Below, in pieces: positions 1-5,874 of a DNA stretch of 6,838 nucleotides. Every line of letters begins with the position of its first letter. Position 1 is the stretch's first letter. The DNA comes from Defluviitaleaceae bacterium (lineage in GTDB: Bacteria > Bacillota > Clostridia > Lachnospirales > WQUN01). The translations under genes and the position numbers were made by a program. The stretch is from assembly GCA_009783525.1 (NCBI GenBank), contig WRDG01000125.1:1-6838 (forward strand), in the 5' to 3' direction. The notes beneath the pieces were generated by a model. That model searched no databases and was not told where the DNA came from. It saw nothing but the letters and a program-made list of their open reading frames with translations.

Positions 1-1355
1 AAAACAATAAATGGATAGATAAAAATTCCTTTGACGTGACCGTGGCTGCGGCGAGTATCTCGCCGGCTTCACTTCCGGTTTCAATTTGTGCGGTTTGGAA
101 TCTCAAGTATTCGTTATTGTCCGCATACGCCTATGCGCTGCCCGGCCCGTTGATTTTTTTGGCTTTGCTGACCGGTTTCGGATTGATAGGCGAAGCGGGG
201 GTCAAGCTAATCGAGTACGCGTCGGCGGGAATTTTAGTTTTTGTTTTACTGCTTATTTTCAAGTTCGTCGGCAAAAATTTTACGCGCAGCAAAAAAACGG
301 GGGGTGGGACGCGGTTCATTTGCGTTTTGCTTGCCTCGTTTTTTTTATATTCGGGAAATTCTCTTAAGAATTTTTTTTCATTATTATTCGGCGTCGAAAA
401 AGAAAAAATATTTCCTAATTTTTTTTCGCTTTCGATGCTCAATTTGATATTCATGCTTTTTTTTATTGTTTGTTTTATCGGTGCGTCTAAGTCGAAATTT
501 AAAAAAGCCGCGGCATTTTTGCTTTCGGCGGCGTTCGCAATTTCATGCTGCACGGCTAAACTGCCTGAAGGGCTTTCGATATGGCTTTTATGCGCGATGG
601 CAATATCGGCGGCAGTTTCGGTTTTGGTTGACGCATATAAAAACAAATTTAATGCAAAAAAATTAAGCATTAATTTTAAGCCTTTAATAAACATCGCAAT
701 TTTTTTTCTTGTGGCAATCGGATTAACGGCCGTCGTTTTTATTGTGACAAAAAATACCGGAGCGTTGGAATTTGTTTTTAAAGGCGTCGCGTCGTCGCTT
801 ACTTCATTCGGCGGGGGCGAAGTCTATTACGCAATTGCGGACGAGGTATTCGTGCAAACAGGTTTAATCGCCGAAGAATTTTATTTCAGCCGCATACTCG
901 GCATAGCCGGCGCGATGCCCGGCCCGGTAATCGTTTCGATTTTGGCGGGCGTGGGTTTCGCTTACGGCAGCGCGGACGGCGGCGCGGCGCACGGTTGGCT
1001 GTACGGCATGCTCGGCATTTCGGCGGCGGTTACTGCTACGGCTTTAGGTGCGTCGCTTCTGTTCACCGTTTTCGACATATTAAAAGAAAGCAAGCGGCTG
1101 AAGATCATCGTCGAATTGATTGTGCCGCTTGTTTGCGGTGTTCTTATTTCCGTCGCGCTTACCTTGTTTGCGAGAGCTGCCGATGTTGTTTCAAGCGTCG
1201 GCTTGCATCAGTACGCGGGTTTTGTAATCACCGCAGTTTTGTTCGCGGCTATGTATTTGCTGCATAAAAAAACCCGCGCAAACGACATGGTGCTGTTTGC
1301 GGCGGGCGGAACGTTTACCCTTGCTGCGCTTTTTTTTGCCGGACGTTTTATCTGA
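1..1355 (+). CDS. chrA: Chromate transporter (CHR/ChrA) family membrane protein, 5'-partial
   Basis: A polytopic inner-membrane protein of the CHR family; characterised long-chain members expel chromate, but for many family members the true substrate is unknown. The reading frame is open to the left edge (first full codon at 3). A GTG at 36 could be read as a start, but the codons before it, encoding KWIDKNSF, continue the family's pre-membrane segment, so the GTG is probably an internal valine and the start lies outside the window. Counting from that GTG, the remains of the N-terminal half are at 1-80, with ALPGP at 34-38. A hydrophobic middle region follows, and the second CHR half begins near 250 with its hallmarks SFGGGEVY (257-264), EEFYFSRILGIAG (280-292) and MPGPV (294-298), then further membrane helices to the C-terminus. 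The family is a tandem duplication of two such halves; both are present except that the first lacks its FGG-type motif, which is off the window. Its stop overlaps the end of the opposite-strand operon by 8 nt. Family assignment is firm; chromate as substrate is inference. Confidence 0.86.
   Translation, partial: NNKWIDKNSFDVTVAAASISPASLPVSICAVWNLKYSLLSAYAYALPGPLIFLALLTGFGLIGEAGVKLIEYASAGILVFVLLLIFKFVGKNFTRSKKTGGGTRFICVLLASFFLYSGNSLKNFFSLLFGVEKEKIFPNFFSLSMLNLIFMLFFIVCFIGASKSKFKKAAAFLLSAAFAISCCTAKLPEGLSIWLLCAMAISAAVSVLVDAYKNKFNAKKLSINFKPLINIAIFFLVAIGLTAVVFIVTKNTGALEFVFKGVASSLTSFGGGEVYYAIADEVFVQTGLIAEEFYFSRILGIAGAMPGPVIVSILAGVGFAYGSADGGAAHGWLYGMLGISAAVTATALGASLLFTVFDILKESKRLKIIVELIVPLVCGVLISVALTLFARAADVVSSVGLHQYAGFVITAVLFAAMYLLHKKTRANDMVLFAAGGTFTLAALFFAGRFI
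1266..1306 (-). terminator. Intrinsic terminator of the opp operon, embedded in the convergent transporter gene
   Basis: Read on the minus strand, CCCGC (1306-1302), a bulged C (1301) and GCAAAC (1300-1295) pair with GTTTGC (1283-1278) and GCGGG (1277-1273). The result is an 11-bp stem with a one-base bulge and an 11-nt loop, immediately followed by seven Ts (1272-1266). It begins about 40 bases after the stop of the last operon gene. On the plus strand the same bases encode part of the transporter (KKTRAND...FAAGG), and the T run would precede the hairpin as As, so it cannot serve the plus-strand gene. Confidence 0.7.
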
Positions 1356-1548
1356 CCGCGAAAAGCCAGATCAATCCGTAAATAAACGCCATCGAAATAA
1401 TTACGATCGGCATGAAGGTTATTATTGCGGCGATAACCATCGCAAAAAAATCGCCTTTTTCTAATTCCACGTTTTTATAGTATTCGTCGAGTTCTTCCTG
1501 AGTTTTTTTGCGCGTAAACAATTTTGTCAGGCGGCTCGGGAAAATCAT
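1348..1548 (-). CDS. Small single-pass membrane protein ending the opp operon (66 aa, unknown function)
   Basis: Not a recognised family. The 66-residue product has a basic, soluble N-terminal part (RLTKLFTRKK at about 6-15), an acidic helix-like stretch (EELDEYYKNVELEKGD, 18-33), then one long hydrophobic stretch at 34-64 with a proline at 47, and ends AVR. The positive-inside rule puts the N-terminus in the cytoplasm; the hydrophobic part is long enough for a kinked helix or, less likely, a tight hairpin. The ATG at 1548 was chosen over an in-frame upstream start at 1629 because it overlaps the oppF stop as ATGA and has AGAGG seven bases ahead; the extra upstream codons lie within oppF and read as an Arg/Ser-rich shadow. 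Tight coupling to oppF implies a role with the importer, for example as an accessory subunit or stabiliser, but this is inference. Its last 8 bases overlap the end of the convergent transporter gene. Confidence 0.8.
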   Translation of the reverse strand: MIFPSRLTKLFTRKKTQEELDEYYKNVELEKGDFFAMVIAAIITFMPIVIISMAFIYGLIWLFAVR

Positions 1549-2996
1549 GAGTGATCCTCTTTTGGAAAGTGGCAGGCTACCCAATGTTTTACGCGCAGTT
1601 CGCGCCATTCGGGAACGTCGGTTTTGCAAACATCTTTAGCGAAGCTGCAGCGTGTATGGAACTTGCATCCCGGCGGCGGGTTGATCGGGCTCGGTATGTC
1701 GCCTTCGATCACCTGCAGTTTTTTCTTTGATGCTTCGTCGGTCGTCGGGATAGCCTCAAGCAAAACGTTCGTGTACGGATGAAGAGGCTCCGCGAAAATA
1801 TTTTCGGAATCGCCAAGCTCGATTATGTTGCCGAGGTACATTACCGCCACGCGGTCGCTTATAAACTTTACCGTGCTTAAATCGTGTGAAATAAATAAAT
1901 ACGTAAGGTTGGTGCTTTCTTTCAAATCCATAAGCAGGTTGATGATTTGCGATTGGATCGAAACGTCGAGCGCGCTTACGGCTTCGTCGCAAACCATAAA
2001 TTTCGGCTGAAGGGCGAGCGCGCGAGCAATGCCGACCCGCTGGCGCTGTCCGCCGGAAAATTGGTGAGGGTAGCGGTGTAAAAAATAATTCGGCAAACCG
2101 CATTTGTCCATTACGCCGAGCGTGTATTCTTCGAGCTGGTTGGTGTTGCGTCCGTACATTTTATGCGCGACAAGAGCCTCGCTTATTAATTGTCCTACAG
2201 AAAAACGCTGGTTCAACGAACTGTACGGGTCTTGAAAAATTATTTGCAAATCTCGCCGCAAACGGCGCATCTCTTCTTTTTTAAGCCTGCTTAAATCTAT
2301 GCTGATGTCGCGCATTTGTTCCAACATTTCGTAACCCGGCAAATGCGAACAGGCTTTTCTCATTTCGTCCAAAACTTTATCGCAGTGGTCGCGTTCGTTT
2401 TTTGCGTTGTCCAGCTCAAGCGAAACCTTTTTTATGTTAGAAAGAATTTTTGCGAAACGCTTTTTTTCCAACCCCGATAAATTTTTACTCTCTGAATAGG
2501 CGATGCGTTTAAGCTCGAGCAATTGAAAAGCAGTTTGCAATTTGCCTACTTTTTTTACCGCAAGCAAATTTTCGCGTATTGCCTTTGCCACTTCGGACAA
2601 TGAAGCGTGCAAAGCCAAGCCGCCGGCGATGTTTACCAGTTTGGGGCTGCTAACCGAAATTTGCTCTGCGGTACCTTTGATAGAGGGAATTTTTTCGGTG
2701 TCTTTAAATGAATACGAAGGCGCGTAATCATTAAGCGATACGCCGGTGTACCGTATCGAGCCTGCCGTTTGATTGTTGAGTTGCAAAATAACCCGGCCGA
2801 GCGTCGACTTGCCGCAGCCGCTTTCGCCTACGAGTCCGAATGTTTCTCCTTCGTAAATATTAATTGAAACACCGTCGACTGCTTTTATATACGGACGTTC
2901 TTTTTGAAAAATGTTTAGCTTTTTTAAAGGGAAATGCATTTTTACGTTTTCGAGGCGAAGCATTATTTTTTTTGCCTCGTTTTTATTTTCAATCAA
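1545..2996 (-). CDS. oppF: Oligopeptide ABC transporter ATP-binding protein OppF with a large internal insertion
   Basis: One of two cytoplasmic ATPases that power peptide import through OppBC. Numbered from the TTG at 2996: Walker A GESGCGKST (57-65), Q-loop glutamine 255 in IIFQDPYSSLN, signature FSGGQRQR (313-320), Walker B with D337-E338, D-loop SALD (341-344) and switch histidine 371, so all catalytic elements are present. The C-terminal oligopeptide-type extension follows (HPYT, 406-409), with cysteines 444, 450, 457 and 475 in the usual CxxxxxC arrangement. At 483 residues it is about 150 longer than usual because of an insertion at roughly 91-233, between Walker A and the Q-loop. DEAVSALDVSIQ is an OppF-type rather than OppD-type sequence. 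The start is uncertain: TTG at 2996 overlaps the oppD end by 8 nt and has AAAGGGG nine bases ahead; ATG at 2963 (residue 12) has GAGG eleven bases ahead and also fits the family's N-terminus. The stop overlaps the next gene's start as ATGA. Confidence 0.95.
   Translation of the reverse strand: MIENKNEAKKIMLRLENVKMHFPLKKLNIFQKERPYIKAVDGVSINIYEGETFGLVGESGCGKSTLGRVILQLNNQTAGSIRYTGVSLNDYAPSYSFKDTEKIPSIKGTAEQISVSSPKLVNIAGGLALHASLSEVAKAIRENLLAVKKVGKLQTAFQLLELKRIAYSESKNLSGLEKKRFAKILSNIKKVSLELDNAKNERDHCDKVLDEMRKACSHLPGYEMLEQMRDISIDLSRLKKEEMRRLRRDLQIIFQDPYSSLNQRFSVGQLISEALVAHKMYGRNTNQLEEYTLGVMDKCGLPNYFLHRYPHQFSGGQRQRVGIARALALQPKFMVCDEAVSALDVSIQSQIINLLMDLKESTNLTYLFISHDLSTVKFISDRVAVMYLGNIIELGDSENIFAEPLHPYTNVLLEAIPTTDEASKKKLQVIEGDIPSPINPPPGCKFHTRCSFAKDVCKTDVPEWRELRVKHWVACHFPKEDHS
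1556..1560 (-). promoter_or_regulatory. Ribosome binding site of the 66-aa membrane protein gene (decides its start)
   Basis: On the minus strand AAAAGAGG, with core AGAGG, ends seven bases before the ATG at 1548. It lies inside the 3' end of oppF and favours this start over the longer frame from 1629. Confidence 0.7.
2298..2726 (-). other. OppF insertion: about 140-residue helical domain between Walker A and Q-loop
   Basis: This segment encodes OppF residues of about 91-233. In ordinary OppF the sequence passes from a 'G.I.Y.G..L' strand directly through a short 'DLS.L...E.R.LRRD.Q' helix to the Q-loop. Here the first part (IRYTGVSL, 81-88) and the last part (DLSRLKKEEMRRLRRDLQ, 234-251) are both intact, and the extra residues sit between them. 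The insert starts with a Ser/Pro-containing linker (91-125). It continues with predicted helices rich in Lys, Glu, Leu and Ala (about 130-215) that have coiled-coil character, and contains cysteines at 205 and 216. The reading frame, codon style and reverse-strand orientation match the rest of the gene, with no sign of a frameshift or mobile element. Boundaries are approximate, judged from family knowledge without an alignment. Confidence 0.75.
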
Positions 2997-3981
2997 CGCT
3001 CCGCACCCCTTTCTTCGGATAAAAGCAGCGCACGCTTTGTTTGTCGTTTACTTGAACGAGATCCGGCATTTGCGTGCTGCAGCGCTCGGTGCAATACTTG
3101 CATCTCGGAGCAAAACGGCAGCCTTTTGGTAAATCGAGCGGATGCGGCACGGTTCCGGGAATGACGTCCAATCGGTTTGCTTTGTTTCCCGTGAGTAACG
3201 GAATTGACAAAAGAAGCGCTTCCGTGTACGGATGCGACCAATCGGTAACCGGCTTAAAAATATAATCGACCGGCGCGACTTCAACGACTTGTCCGCAGTA
3301 CATAACCGCGACATGGTCAGCCATTTGGTTGATAACGCCGAGATCGTGCGTGATAAACAATATTGCCGTTTTAAAATCATCTTTAAGGTCATTCATTAAC
3401 CGCAAAATTTGCGCTTGGATGGTAACGTCAAGGGCGGTGGTCGGTTCGTCCGCGATCAAAAGTTTGGGATTACATGCGAGCGCCATGGCGATCATTACCC
3501 GTTGACGCATTCCGCCTGATAATTGGTGCGGATATTGAACGATCATTTGCGATGCGTTAGGTATTTTTACCGCTTCGAGCATTTCAACGGCTCGAGTGTG
3601 CGCTTCGCTTTTAGTCATGTCCTGATGCAGCATGAGTACTTCGCCAATTTGCCTCCCGATGGTAAAAACAGGATTTAACGAAGTCATCGGCTCTTGAAAA
3701 ATTATTGATATTTTATTGCCGCGGATTTTATGCATCGCTTCGTCGTCGAATTCGCTAATTTTTTCGCCTTCGAAATAAATTGCGCCGTCGTAAATTTTTT
3801 GGTTGTTTTCAAATAATTTTAAAATTGCCATCGCGGTTTGGCTTTTGCCGCTGCCGGATTCGCCGACAATGCCGAGCGTTTCGCCGTGGTTCACGCCCAA
3901 GCTCACGCCGTCCACCGCTTTTATCAAGCCGCGCTTGGTATCGAAATAACTGTGTAGGTTTACGATTTCCAACATTTTCAT
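2989..3981 (-). CDS. oppD: Oligopeptide ABC transporter ATP-binding protein OppD
   Basis: The partner ATPase of OppF in a heterodimeric motor for peptide import. At 330 residues it has the normal length for the family. Seen in order: Walker A GESGSGKS (40-47), Q-loop glutamine 96 in IIFQEPMTSLNP, signature LSGGMRQR (154-161), Walker B LLIADEP (174-180), D-loop ALD (183-185) and switch histidine 212 in THDLG. The C-terminal oligopeptide-specific extension begins near HPYTEALL (250-257) and carries a cysteine cluster, C288, C294, C297, C301 and C319. A related DppD binds a [4Fe-4S] cluster in this region, so the same is plausible here. A longer in-frame start at 4038 would run 43 bases into oppC; ATG at 3981 is preferred because AGAGG lies ten bases ahead and the product then begins MKMLEIVNLHSYF, as is usual. 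It starts 13 nt after the oppC stop and overlaps oppF by 8 nt if oppF uses its TTG. Confidence 0.96.
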   Translation of the reverse strand: MKMLEIVNLHSYFDTKRGLIKAVDGVSLGVNHGETLGIVGESGSGKSQTAMAILKLFENNQKIYDGAIYFEGEKISEFDDEAMHKIRGNKISIIFQEPMTSLNPVFTIGRQIGEVLMLHQDMTKSEAHTRAVEMLEAVKIPNASQMIVQYPHQLSGGMRQRVMIAMALACNPKLLIADEPTTALDVTIQAQILRLMNDLKDDFKTAILFITHDLGVINQMADHVAVMYCGQVVEVAPVDYIFKPVTDWSHPYTEALLLSIPLLTGNKANRLDVIPGTVPHPLDLPKGCRFAPRCKYCTERCSTQMPDLVQVNDKQSVRCFYPKKGVRSVD

Positions 3982-3991
3982 ATGTAAAGCG

Positions 3992-3996
3992 CCTCT
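3992..3996 (-). promoter_or_regulatory. Ribosome binding site of oppD (decides its start)
   Basis: On the minus strand AGAGG overlaps the oppC TAG stop (TAGAGG) and lies ten bases before the ATG at 3981. It supports this start over the longer frame from 4038 and suggests coupled termination and reinitiation. Confidence 0.7.
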
Positions 3997-5857
3997 ACCT
4001 TTCGTTCGACCTGGGATCCATCGCTTCGCGCAGCGCATCGCCTAACATATTAATCGACAACGCCGCTCCGATAACGAACAAAGCGGGAATTACCCAACGC
4101 CACCAAAAATATTGAATGACGGTCGATTCTTGCGCGCTGGTTAACATATTGCCCCATGACGGATCCGGCTCTTTTACGCCGAAACCGAGGAACGAAAGCC
4201 CCGCCTCCAACAACAATGCGCTGGCGTATCCCAGCGTAATGCCTATGATTACAAAATTAAAGACATTGGGAAGGATGTGGCGCACCATTATGCTGCGCTG
4301 CTTGATTCCCAATGCCCTCGCGGCTAAAACAAAATCTTTTTCGCGTTCGACGAGAAGCTGTGCGCGGATCATACGCGCAAGACCCATCCATCCGAGCACG
4401 CCTATTGTTATCATTATTACGTAGAGTTTATTGATTTGCTCCATGCGGTGTCCTATGACATACGACAATGTTATTGCAATAGGAAAAAACGGTATCGATT
4501 CAAAAATATCTGTGAGCCTCATTAGTAAATGGTCTACCCAGCCGCCGAAAAAACCGCTCGACAAGCCTACGATAATTGCAAGCACAATCGAAATTGCAAC
4601 CGATATTGCGCCGACTGTAAGCGAAATGCGGCCGCCGTGGATTATGCGTGTGAACATGTCGCGTCCGAATTGGTCGGAGCCCCATAAATAACCTTTGTTT
4701 CCCCATGCCCCTACGATAGTGCCTTCGTCGTCCATTGCGTAAAATTGAAAAAAGTCGACGAAGACTTTGGTGAAACCGCTCAGGTTCTTTGGCACTTCTA
4801 ATTGTTTGAGGTCGTTTGCGCCCCAAACGAACAATTCACCGCTCGTGTTAATTACGGCGAAATTTTTATAACCCGCGTCGATGTACGCGACTTCGCCGTT
4901 GTTAATGCCATCGGGCAGAACATTGCCTTTGTTTTCGATGCTTCCCCATAGATGGACATCACCGCGTTCGTCTACAACGAGTACGTTCCGATTGGTTGAT
5001 ACTATTTTTTCCGCCCGCACGGTGCCGTCGCTTAATACTGCGGGAAGCTGCTCGTAGTATTCTGTGCCGGCCATACCTATGGCGCAGAGTGACCCGTCGT
5101 CGAGCACGAGTATCATATTATTTTCGCTTGCGACCATGTTCACTATTCGGCCTTCAACTTCGACAGGCACTAAAAAATTTATCCGCGACTGCTGGCTTCC
5201 CCACACATGCAAATAACCGTCGTCGCCGAGCACCGCGCTCCACTGCGTGCCCGCAACCATTCTGACAATTTTTGCTCCTCCGTATTTAAACCTTTGCGCA
5301 ATCATTGCCGGCATTTCGGTTTGCCCGTTTGAATACAGCCCCCAGCCGTAAAAATTTCCTCGGTCGTCTGTGCAGATAACAAAACGGCTTCCGGCTTCTA
5401 TGTCTACGATGTTGGCGTTTTTAATATCATTTGGTATTTCCAATATAAGATCCGAAACATTGCGCATCAATCTGTTGCATTCTATGCCCCATACGGTCAG
5501 ATTACCGTCGTCTGTAAGAGCGACGGAAAAAGACACGCCCGAAACGATCTTCACGATTTTTTTTTCGTTTAACTCTTTAGGATATTTTAAAAATTTTCTG
5601 CCGGGGCGAATACTTGAATTTGTTAATTCGATGTAGGTTCGCGAAACGGGAAACAGCTGAGAGCCGACAAATGAAAAAAGTAAAATCAAAACAAAACCAA
5701 TAATGCCGATTATGGCGAGTTTATTATGAAAAAGATTGATTAAAATTGTTTTTAACGGAGTTCGAATCGCTTCTTCTTCTAAAACGCTCAACTCAATTTT
5801 ATCCCGCACAAATAAACGTTTAAACATCGAAAGGAATGATTTTAATATTTTTTGCAC
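3995..5857 (-). CDS. oppC: Oligopeptide ABC transporter permease OppC carrying an inserted RCC1-type beta-propeller
   Basis: One of two channel-forming inner-membrane subunits of the peptide importer. The framework is typical OppC: a basic cytoplasmic N-terminus; a first membrane helix at about 46-68 after LFHNKLAIIG; the conserved entry segment WGSDQFGRDMFTRIIHGGRI (392-411); then five further helices (about 412-435, 452-470, 477-497, 530-552 and 585-607). The cytoplasmic EAA loop that contacts the ATPases is at about 508-531 (DFVLAARALGIKQRS), followed by SFLGFGVKEPDPSWGNML (555-572). At 620 residues it is about twice the family length: between helix 1 and the GSDQFGRD motif lie some 320 residues containing seven RCC1-like repeats. 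In this family that loop is outside the membrane. The GTG start at 5857 has GGGGAG nine bases ahead, and the gene begins 17 nt after the oppB stop. The frame is uninterrupted through both junctions, so this is a true domain insertion and not an assembly artefact visible as a frame break. Confidence 0.94.
   Translation of the reverse strand: MQKILKSFLSMFKRLFVRDKIELSVLEEEAIRTPLKTILINLFHNKLAIIGIIGFVLILLFSFVGSQLFPVSRTYIELTNSSIRPGRKFLKYPKELNEKKIVKIVSGVSFSVALTDDGNLTVWGIECNRLMRNVSDLILEIPNDIKNANIVDIEAGSRFVICTDDRGNFYGWGLYSNGQTEMPAMIAQRFKYGGAKIVRMVAGTQWSAVLGDDGYLHVWGSQQSRINFLVPVEVEGRIVNMVASENNMILVLDDGSLCAIGMAGTEYYEQLPAVLSDGTVRAEKIVSTNRNVLVVDERGDVHLWGSIENKGNVLPDGINNGEVAYIDAGYKNFAVINTSGELFVWGANDLKQLEVPKNLSGFTKVFVDFFQFYAMDDEGTIVGAWGNKGYLWGSDQFGRDMFTRIIHGGRISLTVGAISVAISIVLAIIVGLSSGFFGGWVDHLLMRLTDIFESIPFFPIAITLSYVIGHRMEQINKLYVIMITIGVLGWMGLARMIRAQLLVEREKDFVLAARALGIKQRSIMVRHILPNVFNFVIIGITLGYASALLLEAGLSFLGFGVKEPDPSWGNMLTSAQESTVIQYFWWRWVIPALFVIGAALSINMLGDALREAMDPRSNER
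4694..5563 (-). other. Seven RCC1-like repeats (predicted seven-bladed propeller) inside OppC
   Basis: This region encodes OppC residues 99-388. Each repeat follows the RCC1 pattern: an 'I..I.AG....A.L.DDG.L..WG' core and a variable loop. The WG anchor falls at W123-G124, W172-G173, W219-G220, I260-G261 (degenerate), W304-G305, W345-G346 and W385-G386, giving periods of 49, 47, 41, 44, 41 and 40 residues. The turns before the last strand are DDG 116-118, DDRG 164-167, DDG 212-214, DDG 253-255, DERG 296-299, TSG 338-340 and DDEG 376-379. Seven repeats is the number that closes a classical RCC1 propeller. The last repeat runs straight into the permease motif YLWGSDQFGRD, while the first is preceded by a linker of about 28 residues after helix 1. 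The repeats have diverged too far to be a recent DNA-level duplication. Confidence 0.9.
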
Positions 5858-5866
5858 CTTAACGTT

Positions 5867-5872
5867 CTCCCC
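5867..5872 (-). promoter_or_regulatory. Ribosome binding site of oppC (supports its GTG start)
   Basis: On the minus strand GGGGAG ends nine bases before the GTG at 5857 and lies directly after the oppB TAG stop (5877-5875). It supports the GTG start, whose next in-frame ATG (residue 11) has no comparable site. Confidence 0.7.
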
Positions 5873-5874
5873 GG

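Noticed and set aside
131..694. Open frame of 187 codons on the minus strand inside the chromate-type transporter gene
   Set aside because: It is antisense to a clear membrane protein gene, has no family features, and its Lys/Asn/Ser-rich composition is what the reverse of T-rich Phe/Leu codons gives.
1429..1460. Possible plus-strand terminator for the transporter gene (GGCGAT/ATCGCC with five Ts)
   Set aside because: The stem is only six base pairs with a 15-nt loop and a short T run, and it lies within the small protein's coding sequence; too weak to call.
1549..1629. Upstream extension of the small membrane protein to 93 residues
   Set aside because: The added codons lie within oppF in another frame and encode an Arg/Ser-rich shadow; the ATG at 1548 has both a ribosome binding site and the ATGA overlap.
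1756..2103. Open frame of 115 codons on the minus strand inside oppF
   Set aside because: It is an Arg-rich shadow in another frame of the oppF ATPase domain, with no start signal or recognisable family.
3982..4038. Longer start for OppD at 4038
   Set aside because: It would overlap oppC by 44 bases and add an Arg/Gly-rich tail not typical of the family; the ATG at 3981 has a good ribosome binding site.
4694..5563. A separate RCC1 gene joined to oppC by misassembly
   Set aside because: Seven whole repeats fit in frame between helix 1 and the GSDQFGRD motif, with no stop, frame break or repeat boundary at either junction; an inserted domain is the simpler reading, though raw reads would settle it.
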